The notes: generated by a model not told the origin, from the sequence alone. 64,000 nucleotides of DNA from Pectobacterium versatile (GCF_020166435.1 NZ_JAINZP010000019.1:19680-83679); one strand, 5' to 3'. Positions 8,809 to 18,095 are shown, numbered from the stretch's first letter. Numbers and translations are program-made.

Positions 8809-10947
8809 TTACGCCACGCTCTGTGCGGTATCTGCCGGTTTACTGACCGCCTTCAAAATCTGGTCACGCGGGCCATCTGCCACGATGCGTCCCCCATCCA
8901 TGACGACAACGCGGTCAACCAGCTTGAGCAGCGCCGGACGGTGCGTTACCAGCACCAGCGTGCGGCCCGTGAGCCAACTGCTTAATTGGTGGATCACGTG
9001 GCTTTCCAACTGTTCATCCATCGAGGCGGTGGGTTCATCCAGCAGCACAATCTGGGGATTACGTAGCAGCATCCTGCTGAGCAGAATCATCTGCCGCTGC
9101 CCGCCGGATAAACCGCGCCCACCTTCATGAATGATGCGATCCAGACTGGAGGCATCCTGTTGGATTAGGCTGAGTGCGCCGCTAATGCGCAGCGCTTGCA
9201 ACAATTCTTGTTCGGTGGCGTGCGGATTGCCGAGCATCAGGTTTTGCCGCAGGCTACCGAAGAACAGGCGTGATTCCTGTGACAGGAAGCCCAGTTGGCG
9301 GCGGACATCTGCCGGATCGATCTGGCTGATATCGACGCCATCAATGATGACCTTGCCGCGCGTTGCGGTCGCCTGATTGGCAAGCAGCTTGAGCAGGGTG
9401 GATTTACCCGCGCCGACTTTACCCAGCAGCGCCACTTTTTCGCCCGGTTTGATCTCCAGTTTGCCGATTTGCAAGGCGGTATCGCCTTTTTCGGGATCGT
9501 AGCTGTATTGCACGTTGTGCAGTTGGAAGTGCCCTTGAAGGATCGGACAGTGCGCCATTTTGCCGTCTTCCGGCCGATCCAGCGGTTTTTGCAGGAGGTC
9601 ATCCAACCCGGTCATCGCGGTTTTCGCATGCTGCCAGCGGGAAAACACCATCGTGAGCTGCATGAGCGGGGCGATGGTGCGGGAGGAAAGCAGGCTACAG
9701 GCCACGAGCGTACCGGTGGTGATATCGCCCGCCATCACCAGATAGCAGCCGAAGACCAGCATGCCAGCATAGGTGAGCTGTTGGACGGTCGATGCCCAGC
9801 CGCTGAGCCGTGCTCCCCACACGCGCTGCTTCATCCCAATGGCGGCGCTGACTTCGTGAGTTTGCTCCCACTGGCGTTGGAAGTAGGGTTCGGCCTGCAA
9901 CGCCTTGATATCTTCGATCCCTTCGATGGATTCGACCAGCACCGCATTGCGCAATGCGCTTTCACGCATCCCTTCTTTGGCGAGCTTCGCCATCGGCCAT
10001 TGCAGCATCAGGCCGGGGATCACAATCAGCGGGATCGCCAGCATGGGAATAAACACCAGCGGACCGCCGATCATCGCCATGATGCCGAGAAACAGCAAGA
10101 CGAACGGCATGTCAGCGGCTGCCCCGACGGTCGTTGAGGTCAGCAGTTCACGCACCTGATCGATTTCCCGCAGCTGAGAAATAAACGAGCCGGTAGATTT
10201 TGGCCGAGCCTCGTTTTTTATCGCCAGCGCGCGGGCGAACAGCATACCTGATACGTTCAGGTCGATGCTTTTGCCCATCAAATCGGAGACGACGGTGCGT
10301 GATAAACGGATGGCGTACTCTAATGCGGCGGCCAGCAGCACGCCGAAAAACAGCACCCACAGGGTGGGGATAGACTGCGCCGGAATCACGCGGTCATATA
10401 CCTGCATGGAGAACAGAATTCCCCCCAGCGCCAGAACGTTACCCACGATAGACGCCAGAGAGATTTCCCCGATCTGTCGTTTTGCACCGCGAAAGTGTTG
10501 CCAGAACCAGTGCTTACGGTATGGTTTGACGAAATCATCGATGCGGGTATCGCGGCCGCGTTCCGCGATGCCGACCAGCACGATAATCCCCTGACTGTGT
10601 TTGATGAGCTCAGCCAGTTCGGCTTCGCGTTGAAGGTCGCCGCCGTCATTCAGCCAGTAGGTTGCAATACCTTCGTCATTCAATGATTCGATGACGATGA
10701 CGCCGCCGTCATCAGTTTCCGCCAATACCGGTAAGATCTGGTTGCGCCAGCGGAGTTTCTCCGTGTGTCGCAGGCTGATGCTCAACCCCATCAGGTGACT
10801 GATTTGTTCTAACTGGCGGGCAATCGGCTGCTGTTCGTACCAGCGCATTTGCTGGCGTACCGACTGGGTATCCACCACCTGTCCATAGTGGGCGGCGGCG
10901 CGAGCCATCGCGGCAATCCAGACTTCAGTTTGGGTGACTTGTGTCAT
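8809..10947 (-). CDS. Type I secretion ABC exporter (LapB/BapB-like)
   Basis: This is a 712-residue fused permease-ATPase. Residues 1-130 form a C39-peptidase-like domain with no catalytic Cys in the expected N-terminal place, as usual in exporters of large adhesins that are not trimmed during export. A six-helix membrane domain spans about 155-430. The nucleotide-binding domain carries Walker A GKVGAGKST (near residue 507), signature LSGGQRQ (near 612), Walker B IVLLDEPTASMD (near 632) and a switch His in VTHRP. It powers export of the C-terminally signalled adhesins. It lies 39 bp downstream of the TolC-like gene and 10 bp upstream of the adaptor gene. Confidence 0.93.
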   Translation of the reverse strand: MTQVTQTEVWIAAMARAAAHYGQVVDTQSVRQQMRWYEQQPIARQLEQISHLMGLSISLRHTEKLRWRNQILPVLAETDDGGVIVIESLNDEGIATYWLNDGGDLQREAELAELIKHSQGIIVLVGIAERGRDTRIDDFVKPYRKHWFWQHFRGAKRQIGEISLASIVGNVLALGGILFSMQVYDRVIPAQSIPTLWVLFFGVLLAAALEYAIRLSRTVVSDLMGKSIDLNVSGMLFARALAIKNEARPKSTGSFISQLREIDQVRELLTSTTVGAAADMPFVLLFLGIMAMIGGPLVFIPMLAIPLIVIPGLMLQWPMAKLAKEGMRESALRNAVLVESIEGIEDIKALQAEPYFQRQWEQTHEVSAAIGMKQRVWGARLSGWASTVQQLTYAGMLVFGCYLVMAGDITTGTLVACSLLSSRTIAPLMQLTMVFSRWQHAKTAMTGLDDLLQKPLDRPEDGKMAHCPILQGHFQLHNVQYSYDPEKGDTALQIGKLEIKPGEKVALLGKVGAGKSTLLKLLANQATATRGKVIIDGVDISQIDPADVRRQLGFLSQESRLFFGSLRQNLMLGNPHATEQELLQALRISGALSLIQQDASSLDRIIHEGGRGLSGGQRQMILLSRMLLRNPQIVLLDEPTASMDEQLESHVIHQLSSWLTGRTLVLVTHRPALLKLVDRVVVMDGGRIVADGPRDQILKAVSKPADTAQSVA

Positions 10948-10986
10948 TGATATTCCTGCATGTTCTTATCCGGCAGGCAAGCCGGC

Positions 10987-12411
10987 TTACAGCGACGGTA
11001 GCGTCTCGCCACTAGCTTGATGACGTTCAATACCCAGCATATCCAGCAGATTATCGACGGCAGCGGCATAGTTAACCGTCGCCTCCCAGCCGTCGTATAA
11101 CGCGCCGATGCGTGAGGTTTCGGCCTGCAACACGTCTTGCTCAACGCTGAGCAGATCGTTCAGGCTGCGCTTGCTGAGTTTGTATTCATCCTGATAGACG
11201 TTGCGGGTGTAGGTCGCGCTGGTGATTTGCTGTTGGCTGGCTTTTTCTCGCTGTTGTGCCCCGATGAGATCGGCATAGGCCGTTGAGGCTTTCTGGTTCA
11301 TATCCAGTTTCGCCGCTTCGACTTCGGCCTGCGCCGCTTCGCGCGTGCCTGACGCCGCATCAACGCGTGCGCTGACGGCCCCGCCCTGATAAAGCGGGGC
11401 TTCTACCACCAGCTGTAGCTGATCGTCCCAGTAATTACGCCTGTCGGTTTCATAGCGGGTACGGCCCGCCTGTACGGCAATGGTGGGAAAGTGCTGGGCT
11501 TCCGCCTGACGAATCCGGTGGCGCGATGCCTCTTGTTTGGACTGCGCGCTCAGCACCGCATTACTCTGCTGGTACGGGAGCGCCTTGAGCGTAATTTTTT
11601 GTTGCAGCAGCGCGCGGGGCAGATCGGGCAGGGCGGTGGGGAGAACGCCGGTTAACACGCTGAGCTGTGCCAGTGAGGAACGCTCCAGCGCACGGTACTG
11701 CTCCAGTGTTGCTCGCATACCCGCGATACGGGTTTCCGCTTGCAGGATGTCGGATTGCGTACTGAGGCCAGCTTCGGAACGTATCGTCGCGGTGTCTTTT
11801 ACCTGATTGAGTGACACGATGTTGCGCTCTGCCGCCTGGCTCAGTTCCTGATAGCGTTTGACTTTCAGGTAGGTGATCAAGGTTTGCTGGCCGACCGTGG
11901 TCATGGTGCCATAGAGCTGATAGCGGTAGGCGTCTGACAGGCTGTGCTGTTCATCAATACTGCCGCCCGTCTTACCAAAATCGTACAGCAGCTGTTTTAG
12001 CGTAATGCCTGCCGTCGCGTTGTTGCTCATGGTGCCGCTGGAGTCACTTTGGTCTGACTGGCCGACGTTGCCGCTCAGGCCAATCTGTGGGAACCAGGCG
12101 CTTTGCGCCACGCGCAGATCGGCTTCGCCAACGCGAATTTGCGCCGAGGCTTGAGCAATTTGCGGGTTGCGGGCGAACGCCCGGAGAATGGCCTGCTTGA
12201 GATCCAGGCTATTGACCTGTTGCTCTGTCGGTGCGGCAGACCAGTCAAACGCCACGGCCTGAGCGAACGTTGGCGGGCTGTGGAGGAGGGCAAGGCCACC
12301 GCAGGCCAACCCAAGTGCCAGCGCATACTGTGAATAGCGCGGTGCGTTATTACGCAATGTGCGATTACGCAAAAAAAGCGGATCCTTGATAAAAAATGGT
12401 TTGTGCATCAA
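10987..12411 (-). CDS. Type I secretion outer-membrane channel, TolC family
   Basis: This is a 474-residue TolC-fold protein. An extended N-terminus precedes a signal peptide (hydrophobic core about residues 29-44, cleavage near TFAQA, residue 51). Two similar halves follow, each rich in Ala/Gln helices (ILRAFARNPQIAQASAQIRVGEADLRVAQSA-like segments), typical of the trimeric channel-tunnel. AggA/LapE-type proteins that serve giant adhesins have this length. The gene starts 258 bp after the small adhesin stop. That gap holds a 12-bp hairpin, so expression may be partly uncoupled from the adhesins. ABC and HlyD genes follow closely. Confidence 0.9.
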   Translation of the reverse strand: MMHKPFFIKDPLFLRNRTLRNNAPRYSQYALALGLACGGLALLHSPPTFAQAVAFDWSAAPTEQQVNSLDLKQAILRAFARNPQIAQASAQIRVGEADLRVAQSAWFPQIGLSGNVGQSDQSDSSGTMSNNATAGITLKQLLYDFGKTGGSIDEQHSLSDAYRYQLYGTMTTVGQQTLITYLKVKRYQELSQAAERNIVSLNQVKDTATIRSEAGLSTQSDILQAETRIAGMRATLEQYRALERSSLAQLSVLTGVLPTALPDLPRALLQQKITLKALPYQQSNAVLSAQSKQEASRHRIRQAEAQHFPTIAVQAGRTRYETDRRNYWDDQLQLVVEAPLYQGGAVSARVDAASGTREAAQAEVEAAKLDMNQKASTAYADLIGAQQREKASQQQITSATYTRNVYQDEYKLSKRSLNDLLSVEQDVLQAETSRIGALYDGWEATVNYAAAVDNLLDMLGIERHQASGETLPSL

Positions 12412-12576
12412 TTACCCCTGTTTTTATTACTCTTTGTGTTAGTTCCTTTGCACGTATTTATGCCGCTGCTGAGGCAGTTTCGTGCGCGATAATGGCGCTA
12501 TTTTTATGCTACCTCGTAGCATGCGTCCGACTTGGGGCGGCTCAAACGCCGCTCGTCCAGAGACCCTAAAATTTTG

Positions 12577-12609
12577 GCGGAAATTACGCCAGATAGCCGT
12601 AATTTCCGC
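12577..12609 (-). terminator. Perfect hairpin between small adhesin and TolC-type gene
   Basis: A 12-bp perfect inverted repeat (GCGGAAATTACG / CGTAATTTCCGC) with a 9-nt loop lies 61 bp behind the adhesin stop codon. On the minus strand it is followed by CAAAATTTTA, a weak U-run. It could lower read-through from the adhesin genes into the secretion genes. A processing or stabilising hairpin is the alternative. Confidence 0.5.
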
Positions 12610-12669
12610 ACTGATCCCTTCATTTGTGTATAAGATTCAGCCCTTCGTAGGCTGGCACTTAAAACACGG

Positions 12670-15600
12670 TTACACCATATTAACGAGCAGACCTTGCTGT
12701 ACCAGTACATCTCCCAGACTGTTGGCGCTGTCCAGCGATGAATGGTGGTAGACGTCGAAACGCTGACCATCAATGTCGCGCTGTCCTACCGTGCTCCAGG
12801 TGCCTTCCCCCGGGATCAGGTTGACCTGACTCCCTTCGCCGCCGACGATCAGCAGATCATCTTCAGGTCGGTCGGTGACATTCAGAGTGCGGTCGAGATC
12901 CAGCGTGATGCTGTTAGTGCCGTTCTGCCCTAAATCGAAAATTTCCACGTTGTCGATTTTCAGCCCCAACACGCTGAGATCCAGATTGATCTCGTTGCCA
13001 CTCAGCACCAGCGTATCGATGCCGTCACCGCCGTCGATCTGGGTAAAATCAAGCGTCGAGAGTGTAATGAGATCGTCGCCTTCACCGCCTTCGATATCTG
13101 TACCCATTTGCACACTGCCGTCGGCCAGATGGATGACCACGCCGCCGATGGCATAAACGCTGTCTTCCACGCCAGTACTGGCGCTCTTGTCGATGGCCTG
13201 TGTTTCACTGAGTACGGCAGCCGCCATTTTCGAGCTGAAAGCAAGGGATTGTGTCTCGGTGCTGCCCCCGTTTTCGCTCTGCTCACTGGACAGTGAGGCC
13301 ACCTGCACGAGACTGTGCTCATCGGCAACCGTTGCGTCAGCGCCGATATTCACATTGCTGACGATGCCGCTCACATCAATATCGACCCGTTGATTCTTCA
13401 CGTTGCCGTGTGAATCGACGATGTCGACGTTAACCGCCAGCACGCCATTGCTCAGACCGGTGAACACGTTCGAGGGCAGGACAACGCTCCAGGCTCCGTT
13501 GGCTCCGACGGTGCCTTCCACTGTGGTGCCCAACACGGTGACCTGTACTTTCGCACCCAGATAGTCCCCCGTTGCGTTACCGCTGATGACCTGCGTCACC
13601 CGTGACTCTGCCAAGTTGAGGATGCCATCGTTACCGAAGATATCGGTAATACCCGCACCGAGCGTTTTGTTCAACGCAACGTCCATCGTGGCATCAAGGT
13701 GTGCGCTGTTGCCTGCCGTATCGGTCAGCGTCACGCCGATGACCTGCGGCCCGTCGATCAGGTTTTGTAAATTAGCGGACAGGACCGGAATCGTCCAGTT
13801 GCCGTCGGAACCGACGGTTGTCGTGCCTGTCAGCGGTCCGGCGGTTAACGTAACCGTGGCACCCACTTCGCCTGTACCGGTAATCGCCGCGCCCGCGACC
13901 GCTTCAGCCAGCGTCAGGATATTGTCATCGAACAATGTCACGCTGAGCAGTGGAATCCCCGTATCGACGGTAACGACCTGTATATCCGTGGCGGTATTTC
14001 CTGCTGTGTCCGTGAGCGTTGCCGTAATGGTGTGGGAGCCATCGGTCAACTTTGCCAGATCGGCGGCAGGGACACTCACACTCCAGGTGCCGGTGACGGA
14101 AACCTGAGCGCTGTAGGTTTTTCCGTTCAGGATGATGCTGACAATTTGTCCAGCCTCTGAGACGGAGGCAGTACCGGTAATCGTCTGCGCAGTGCTGGCT
14201 TCAGTGCCGCCCAGCACGTTATCACCGGCAAAAGCAACGATATCCAGCGTGGGCGCTACCGTATCGACCAGCACCGTTCTCGTGAGGATCGCATCTAACG
14301 ACGTCGCGGTGACATTGACGTTGCCTTGCGTGGTGAAATAGAGGCTGGCGAGAATGGTGGTGCTCCAGAAGCCATTGGCGTCGGTGATGACAACAAGTGG
14401 TGTACTCCCAATGTTAAGCGATACCGCAGTCATCGCCGATGACGGGCCGATAGAACGCCCAGAAATGGTGACATTACCGTTTATCTCGCTGGCGTTAATG
14501 ATGTTGTCGCCCGCTATCGGGTCGATCACCATCACCATGGGAGGTTGTGTCAGGTTGACGTTAAATCCCACGCTGGCTTGTGTCGCCGGATTACCTGCTT
14601 TATCCGTTGCATCGGCGGTGATCGTGTACGCCGTATTTGCCAGAGCCTGCAAATCGGCTGATGGGATGGTTACGCTCCATGTTCCGCCTGCGAGAATTTT
14701 TCCCGTGTACTCGATGTTATTCAGCGTGACGATCACGTTTTGACCCACCGCTAAATCGGTGGAGGTACCGCTGATGGTCTGCGTGGTGCGGCTTTCCGCG
14801 TAGTTAAGGCCATCAAGCCCGGCGAATGCGGTAATCGTAAGCGTCGGTGCGACCTGCACGGCAAGGATCGCCTGAGAATTCAATGTCGCGCTGTTGCCCA
14901 GACTATCCGTTGCCGTGATGACGATGTTATGTGTTCCGTCAGCAAGCTGGCTGAGTTGCGTTGGGGTCAGCGTGGCTGTCCATACGCCTCCGCTCAGCTG
15001 TGTGACAAGCGCCTGTCCGCCAAATGTGACCGTTACGTTCACGGCATCCCCTGCGTTACCACTCAGCGTTCTGCCCAGCAGAGTGCCCGCTTCCACGATA
15101 CTCAGGTAGCCGTCGTCAAACGGGGTATTTAAGGTGAGCGCTGGTGGCGTGAAATCGCTGTTAAAGGTGATGGGCGTCGTGCCGACGTTGCCCGCTGCAT
15201 CGACGGCGGTCACCGTGATGGTATGTTCACCATCGGCCAGCGAATTCAGCGTATTCGGAGGCAGCGTCACGGACCAGTTGCCGTTGTTGTCCACCGTTGC
15301 GGTATAGCGGAAGCGGATGCCGTTAAGGTCGATCTCCAGTTTAACGTTTTGCCCGTTGTCGCTAATCTGCGTGCGGCCAGAGAAGGTGAGGGCGGATGCG
15401 GCTTCGGCACCGCTCAGGATATTATCGAGACCAAACGGCACTACATCAATCGTCGGTTGTGGTGGCGTTAACGCCACGCTTACATCGCGCGGTGTGCTGT
15501 CATCACTGTTGCCTACTCGGTCGGTGACCTTGATGCTAAGGCTGTAGTTGCCTTCGGTGAAGATCGTCAGATCGGTTGTGCTCAACTCTCTGGACCAGCC

Positions 15601-17547
15601 GCCAAACCCGTCGGCGGTGGCGGTAAACTCGGTTTCTGCCAGCGTGGTTTTATTGGTCACCGTGACGATGACTACCTGACCTGCGCCAGTAATGCCGGTT
15701 TTACCGGTCAATGTCTGGATGGCCTGAATTTCAGTAGCGTTCAGGATACCGTCGCCAAACGGCAGATCCAGCGTCGCCACCGGCAGGGTGGTGGTCAGCA
15801 CATCCGCCGTAGCTGTGGCGGTGCTGGTGTTGCCCACGCTGTCGGTCACCGTAACGGTAAAATTCACGGTGCCATCCGGCAGATCGATCAGCGCCTGGCG
15901 CACCAGCGAGAGTGACCAACTGCCGTCGGCATTCACCGTGGCAGGGAAGCTGGTGCCGTTAATGCTGACCGACACGGTTTGCCCTGCATTGCTGGTTAGC
16001 CCCGTTTGCCCGGATAGCGTACCGCCCGGCTGCGCATCAGCCAGACTCAGTGTGCCATCGCCGAAGGGGGTATCCAGCGAGGCAACCGGCACACCAACAA
16101 TGACGCTGGTAAAGGTTCCGTTTCCTGCTCCCGTGTTGCCAGCATGGTCCGTGACGGTCACGTTGATGGTGTGTGTGCCATCGCCGAGTGAAACCAAATC
16201 GGCTGTGGGCAGCGTCACATTCCACTGCCCATTGGCGGCAACGGTGGCGCTGTAGGTGTGGGTTAGCGTGCCGTTGGTGATCGAGACAGACACGCTCTGG
16301 CCTGGATCGAGTAGCCCCGTGGTGCCCGTCAGCAGTTGATCTACCGCGCTTTCCGCCTGGTTTAGCACGCCGCCAACAAACGGGGTGGCGATACTGATGG
16401 TGAAATTGGTGTGGATGACGACATCCAGCGTACCGCCCACGCTGCCGGTATTGCCCGCGCTATCGGTTACCGTCGCGCTGACCTGTACGTTGCCATCCGC
16501 CAGAATGCTAAGCGCATTGGCTGGAATGGTGGCGCGCCACAGGCCGCCCGCGAGCGTCACGCCCGTTGTGGTGTAAGTCCCTATCGTAACCTGGATCGTT
16601 GTCCCGACAGGCAGATTGGTGTAGCTGCCGCCAATCGTCGTTGCCGTCGCCAGTGCCGAAATGCTGAGGACATTGTTGTCATAGAGTGCATCCAGCGTCA
16701 GCGTCGGGAGCGTCTGCGTTTTTAACGTGACATCGATACTGGCGGTGCTGGTATTGCCTGTGGCATCGGTCAGGCGTGTGACGATGCTGTAATCACCATC
16801 GGGCAACTCGCTCAGATCGTCCGACGGAATGGTGATACTCCAGGTGCCATTACTGCCAACGGTGCCGCTGTAGGTTTTACCGTTCAGCGTGGCGATAACA
16901 GTTTGCCCTACGCTGGTGGATAGCGAGGCAGTGCCTGTTAGCAACTGATTGCTCTGCACCTCGGTGCTATTCAGAATGTTATCGGTAGCAAAATTGGCGA
17001 TGGTCAACGTTGCAGGTGGCGTGGTGGGTTTGTCCTCGTTGCTCGGTGCCGAGACGGCAACGACAGCACCTGCAACGACAGCACTGCCGATGGCAACCGT
17101 ACCGAGAACGCTGCTGAGCGCGGTGGTAGAAAGTGTGCTGGTGGCCGTACTACTTACCATTAATGACGTCATATCGCTCAAGGCGGTATATTCTGGAGCA
17201 AGGGTAACGGCTTCCCCTGCGAACGTCGCGCTTTCAGCTGCTGTGCTGGGAAACTGCGCACGGGTGAGTTGTGTGCCATCCTCAAAAACCAGCTCGCTGT
17301 GATAGCCCGCGGCATCAGGGGTGAAGAAACTTTGGTAGCGGACGGTGGTACCGTCCTTCATATGTAGAACAAGATCGCTGCCAATACGTTCATAGCTGGA
17401 TACCATGTCTGGTGTGCCGTAGATCTTTACTGTGCTGATTTCCAGTAAATTGACATTTGTTGCACCCTGTGAAATAGAATTGATGAGTTGACCGCTTTGG
17501 CGTGACAGGATACTGGTATTTCCCGCAATAACGTTCATATCTGACAT
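12670..17547 (-). CDS. BapA-like type I secreted adhesin, small paralogue (1625 aa)
   Basis: Residues 1-100 are a BapA-type N-terminal module (LHMKDGTTVRYQSFF, GYHSELVFEDGT). A Gly/Ala/Val hydrophobic stretch spans about 145-166. Twelve Ig-like repeats of about 100 residues follow (about 180-1395), each opening with a DxILNxxE-type strand and closing with TDxAGN. The C-terminal 230 residues hold one degenerate RTX-like GGEGDD motif and the type I secretion signal ending QQGLLVNMV. All 12 repeats have counterparts in the large adhesin next door: repeat 1 matches its repeat 18, and repeats 2-12 match 26-36 in order. It is probably a surface or biofilm adhesin exported by the downstream secretion genes. 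The start sits behind a leader shared with the large gene. Confidence 0.9.
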   Translation of the reverse strand: MSDMNVIAGNTSILSRQSGQLINSISQGATNVNLLEISTVKIYGTPDMVSSYERIGSDLVLHMKDGTTVRYQSFFTPDAAGYHSELVFEDGTQLTRAQFPSTAAESATFAGEAVTLAPEYTALSDMTSLMVSSTATSTLSTTALSSVLGTVAIGSAVVAGAVVAVSAPSNEDKPTTPPATLTIANFATDNILNSTEVQSNQLLTGTASLSTSVGQTVIATLNGKTYSGTVGSNGTWSITIPSDDLSELPDGDYSIVTRLTDATGNTSTASIDVTLKTQTLPTLTLDALYDNNVLSISALATATTIGGSYTNLPVGTTIQVTIGTYTTTGVTLAGGLWRATIPANALSILADGNVQVSATVTDSAGNTGSVGGTLDVVIHTNFTISIATPFVGGVLNQAESAVDQLLTGTTGLLDPGQSVSVSITNGTLTHTYSATVAANGQWNVTLPTADLVSLGDGTHTINVTVTDHAGNTGAGNGTFTSVIVGVPVASLDTPFGDGTLSLADAQPGGTLSGQTGLTSNAGQTVSVSINGTSFPATVNADGSWSLSLVRQALIDLPDGTVNFTVTVTDSVGNTSTATATADVLTTTLPVATLDLPFGDGILNATEIQAIQTLTGKTGITGAGQVVIVTVTNKTTLAETEFTATADGFGGWSRELSTTDLTIFTEGNYSLSIKVTDRVGNSDDSTPRDVSVALTPPQPTIDVVPFGLDNILSGAEAASALTFSGRTQISDNGQNVKLEIDLNGIRFRYTATVDNNGNWSVTLPPNTLNSLADGEHTITVTAVDAAGNVGTTPITFNSDFTPPALTLNTPFDDGYLSIVEAGTLLGRTLSGNAGDAVNVTVTFGGQALVTQLSGGVWTATLTPTQLSQLADGTHNIVITATDSLGNSATLNSQAILAVQVAPTLTITAFAGLDGLNYAESRTTQTISGTSTDLAVGQNVIVTLNNIEYTGKILAGGTWSVTIPSADLQALANTAYTITADATDKAGNPATQASVGFNVNLTQPPMVMVIDPIAGDNIINASEINGNVTISGRSIGPSSAMTAVSLNIGSTPLVVITDANGFWSTTILASLYFTTQGNVNVTATSLDAILTRTVLVDTVAPTLDIVAFAGDNVLGGTEASTAQTITGTASVSEAGQIVSIILNGKTYSAQVSVTGTWSVSVPAADLAKLTDGSHTITATLTDTAGNTATDIQVVTVDTGIPLLSVTLFDDNILTLAEAVAGAAITGTGEVGATVTLTAGPLTGTTTVGSDGNWTIPVLSANLQNLIDGPQVIGVTLTDTAGNSAHLDATMDVALNKTLGAGITDIFGNDGILNLAESRVTQVISGNATGDYLGAKVQVTVLGTTVEGTVGANGAWSVVLPSNVFTGLSNGVLAVNVDIVDSHGNVKNQRVDIDVSGIVSNVNIGADATVADEHSLVQVASLSSEQSENGGSTETQSLAFSSKMAAAVLSETQAIDKSASTGVEDSVYAIGGVVIHLADGSVQMGTDIEGGEGDDLITLSTLDFTQIDGGDGIDTLVLSGNEINLDLSVLGLKIDNVEIFDLGQNGTNSITLDLDRTLNVTDRPEDDLLIVGGEGSQVNLIPGEGTWSTVGQRDIDGQRFDVYHHSSLDSANSLGDVLVQQGLLVNMV

Positions 17548-17960
17548 GAAATAGCCTCTTACTGCTGTGTGCTAATTTTTAAATACTTTTCCCCGTGCAT
17601 CGGTGCTGCGGTAGGAATGTATTGGTATAGGTGAAACCAAAAAAAGCGGGACGCTAAAGCTGGCCTGATTCAGAAATGAAAATAGTAAAGCATGGCTAAA
17701 TGCATGAACGCATCATCCCTCTTTCATGGGGATTGACTACCAGAGGGATATTCACCCCGTTTCTGATATTTATAAGTGTGGCTTAGCTAAAGAACCCAAC
17801 TCTTTTGGTCTGTTTTAAACATAAAATAATGACAATCTTTGGATGTACTAAATAGCTCGATGATATTCTTATTTTTTTTGATTTTTATCAAGTGAATTAT
17901 ATTCTTAGCGATTGTTACAGGTTGATGGCAATAGTTTTTTATGCTAAATGTTGAGTCAAT
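17548..17960. other. Leader and promoter region of the small adhesin
   Basis: About 410 bp upstream of the small adhesin. It is clearly related to the DNA upstream of the large adhesin. Shared islands are the 12 bp before the ATG, GCTAAAGC...CCTGATTCAGAAA (17653-17676), GATATTTATA...GTGTGGCTTA (from 17765) and an AT-rich stretch to about 17860. The promoter candidate at 17769-17799 would give an untranslated leader of roughly 210 nt. Confidence 0.65.
17769..17799 (-). promoter_or_regulatory. Candidate promoter of the small adhesin
   Basis: On the minus strand TTGGGT and TATAAA are separated by 19 bp. The matching position before the large adhesin has TTGGAT-18 bp-TATAAA. The wide spacing and poor -35 suggest a weak promoter that may need an activator. 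Conservation in both copies is the main support. Confidence 0.4.
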
Positions 17961-18040
17961 ATCCCCTAAATAATATCCCCTAAATAATATCCCCTAAATA
18001 ATATCCCCTAAATAATTCGAACTCGAATTATTTAGGGGAT
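17961..18040. repeat. Tandem array and palindrome built from an ERIC terminus
   Basis: Four exact copies of the 14-mer ATCCCCTAAATAAT (17961-18016) run into an 18-bp perfect palindrome: 18003-18020 pairs with 18023-18040 around a 2-nt centre. The 14-mer and both palindrome arms are the outer ERIC end CGAATTATTTAGGG, so this looks like an ERIC element reduced to its two ends, one of them then amplified. It lies behind the large adhesin stop and upstream of the small adhesin promoter. Confidence 0.85.
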
Positions 18041-18052
18041 AAAACCGATCGT

Positions 18053-18077
18053 GCCCTCCTCTTTTACAAGGGAGGGC
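18053..18077 (-). terminator. Candidate terminator of the large adhesin
   Basis: GCCCTCCT / GGGAGGGC forms an 8-bp GC-rich stem (one G-T pair) with a 9-nt loop, 19 bp behind the large adhesin stop. On the minus strand a short T-run (GGTTTT) follows after a few bases. Confidence 0.55.
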
Positions 18078-18095
18078 GTCAACACCACAATATCG

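Noticed and set aside
17961..18016. Short direct repeats resembling a CRISPR array
   Set aside because: The 14-mers are contiguous without spacers and equal an ERIC terminus; no cas genes are present.
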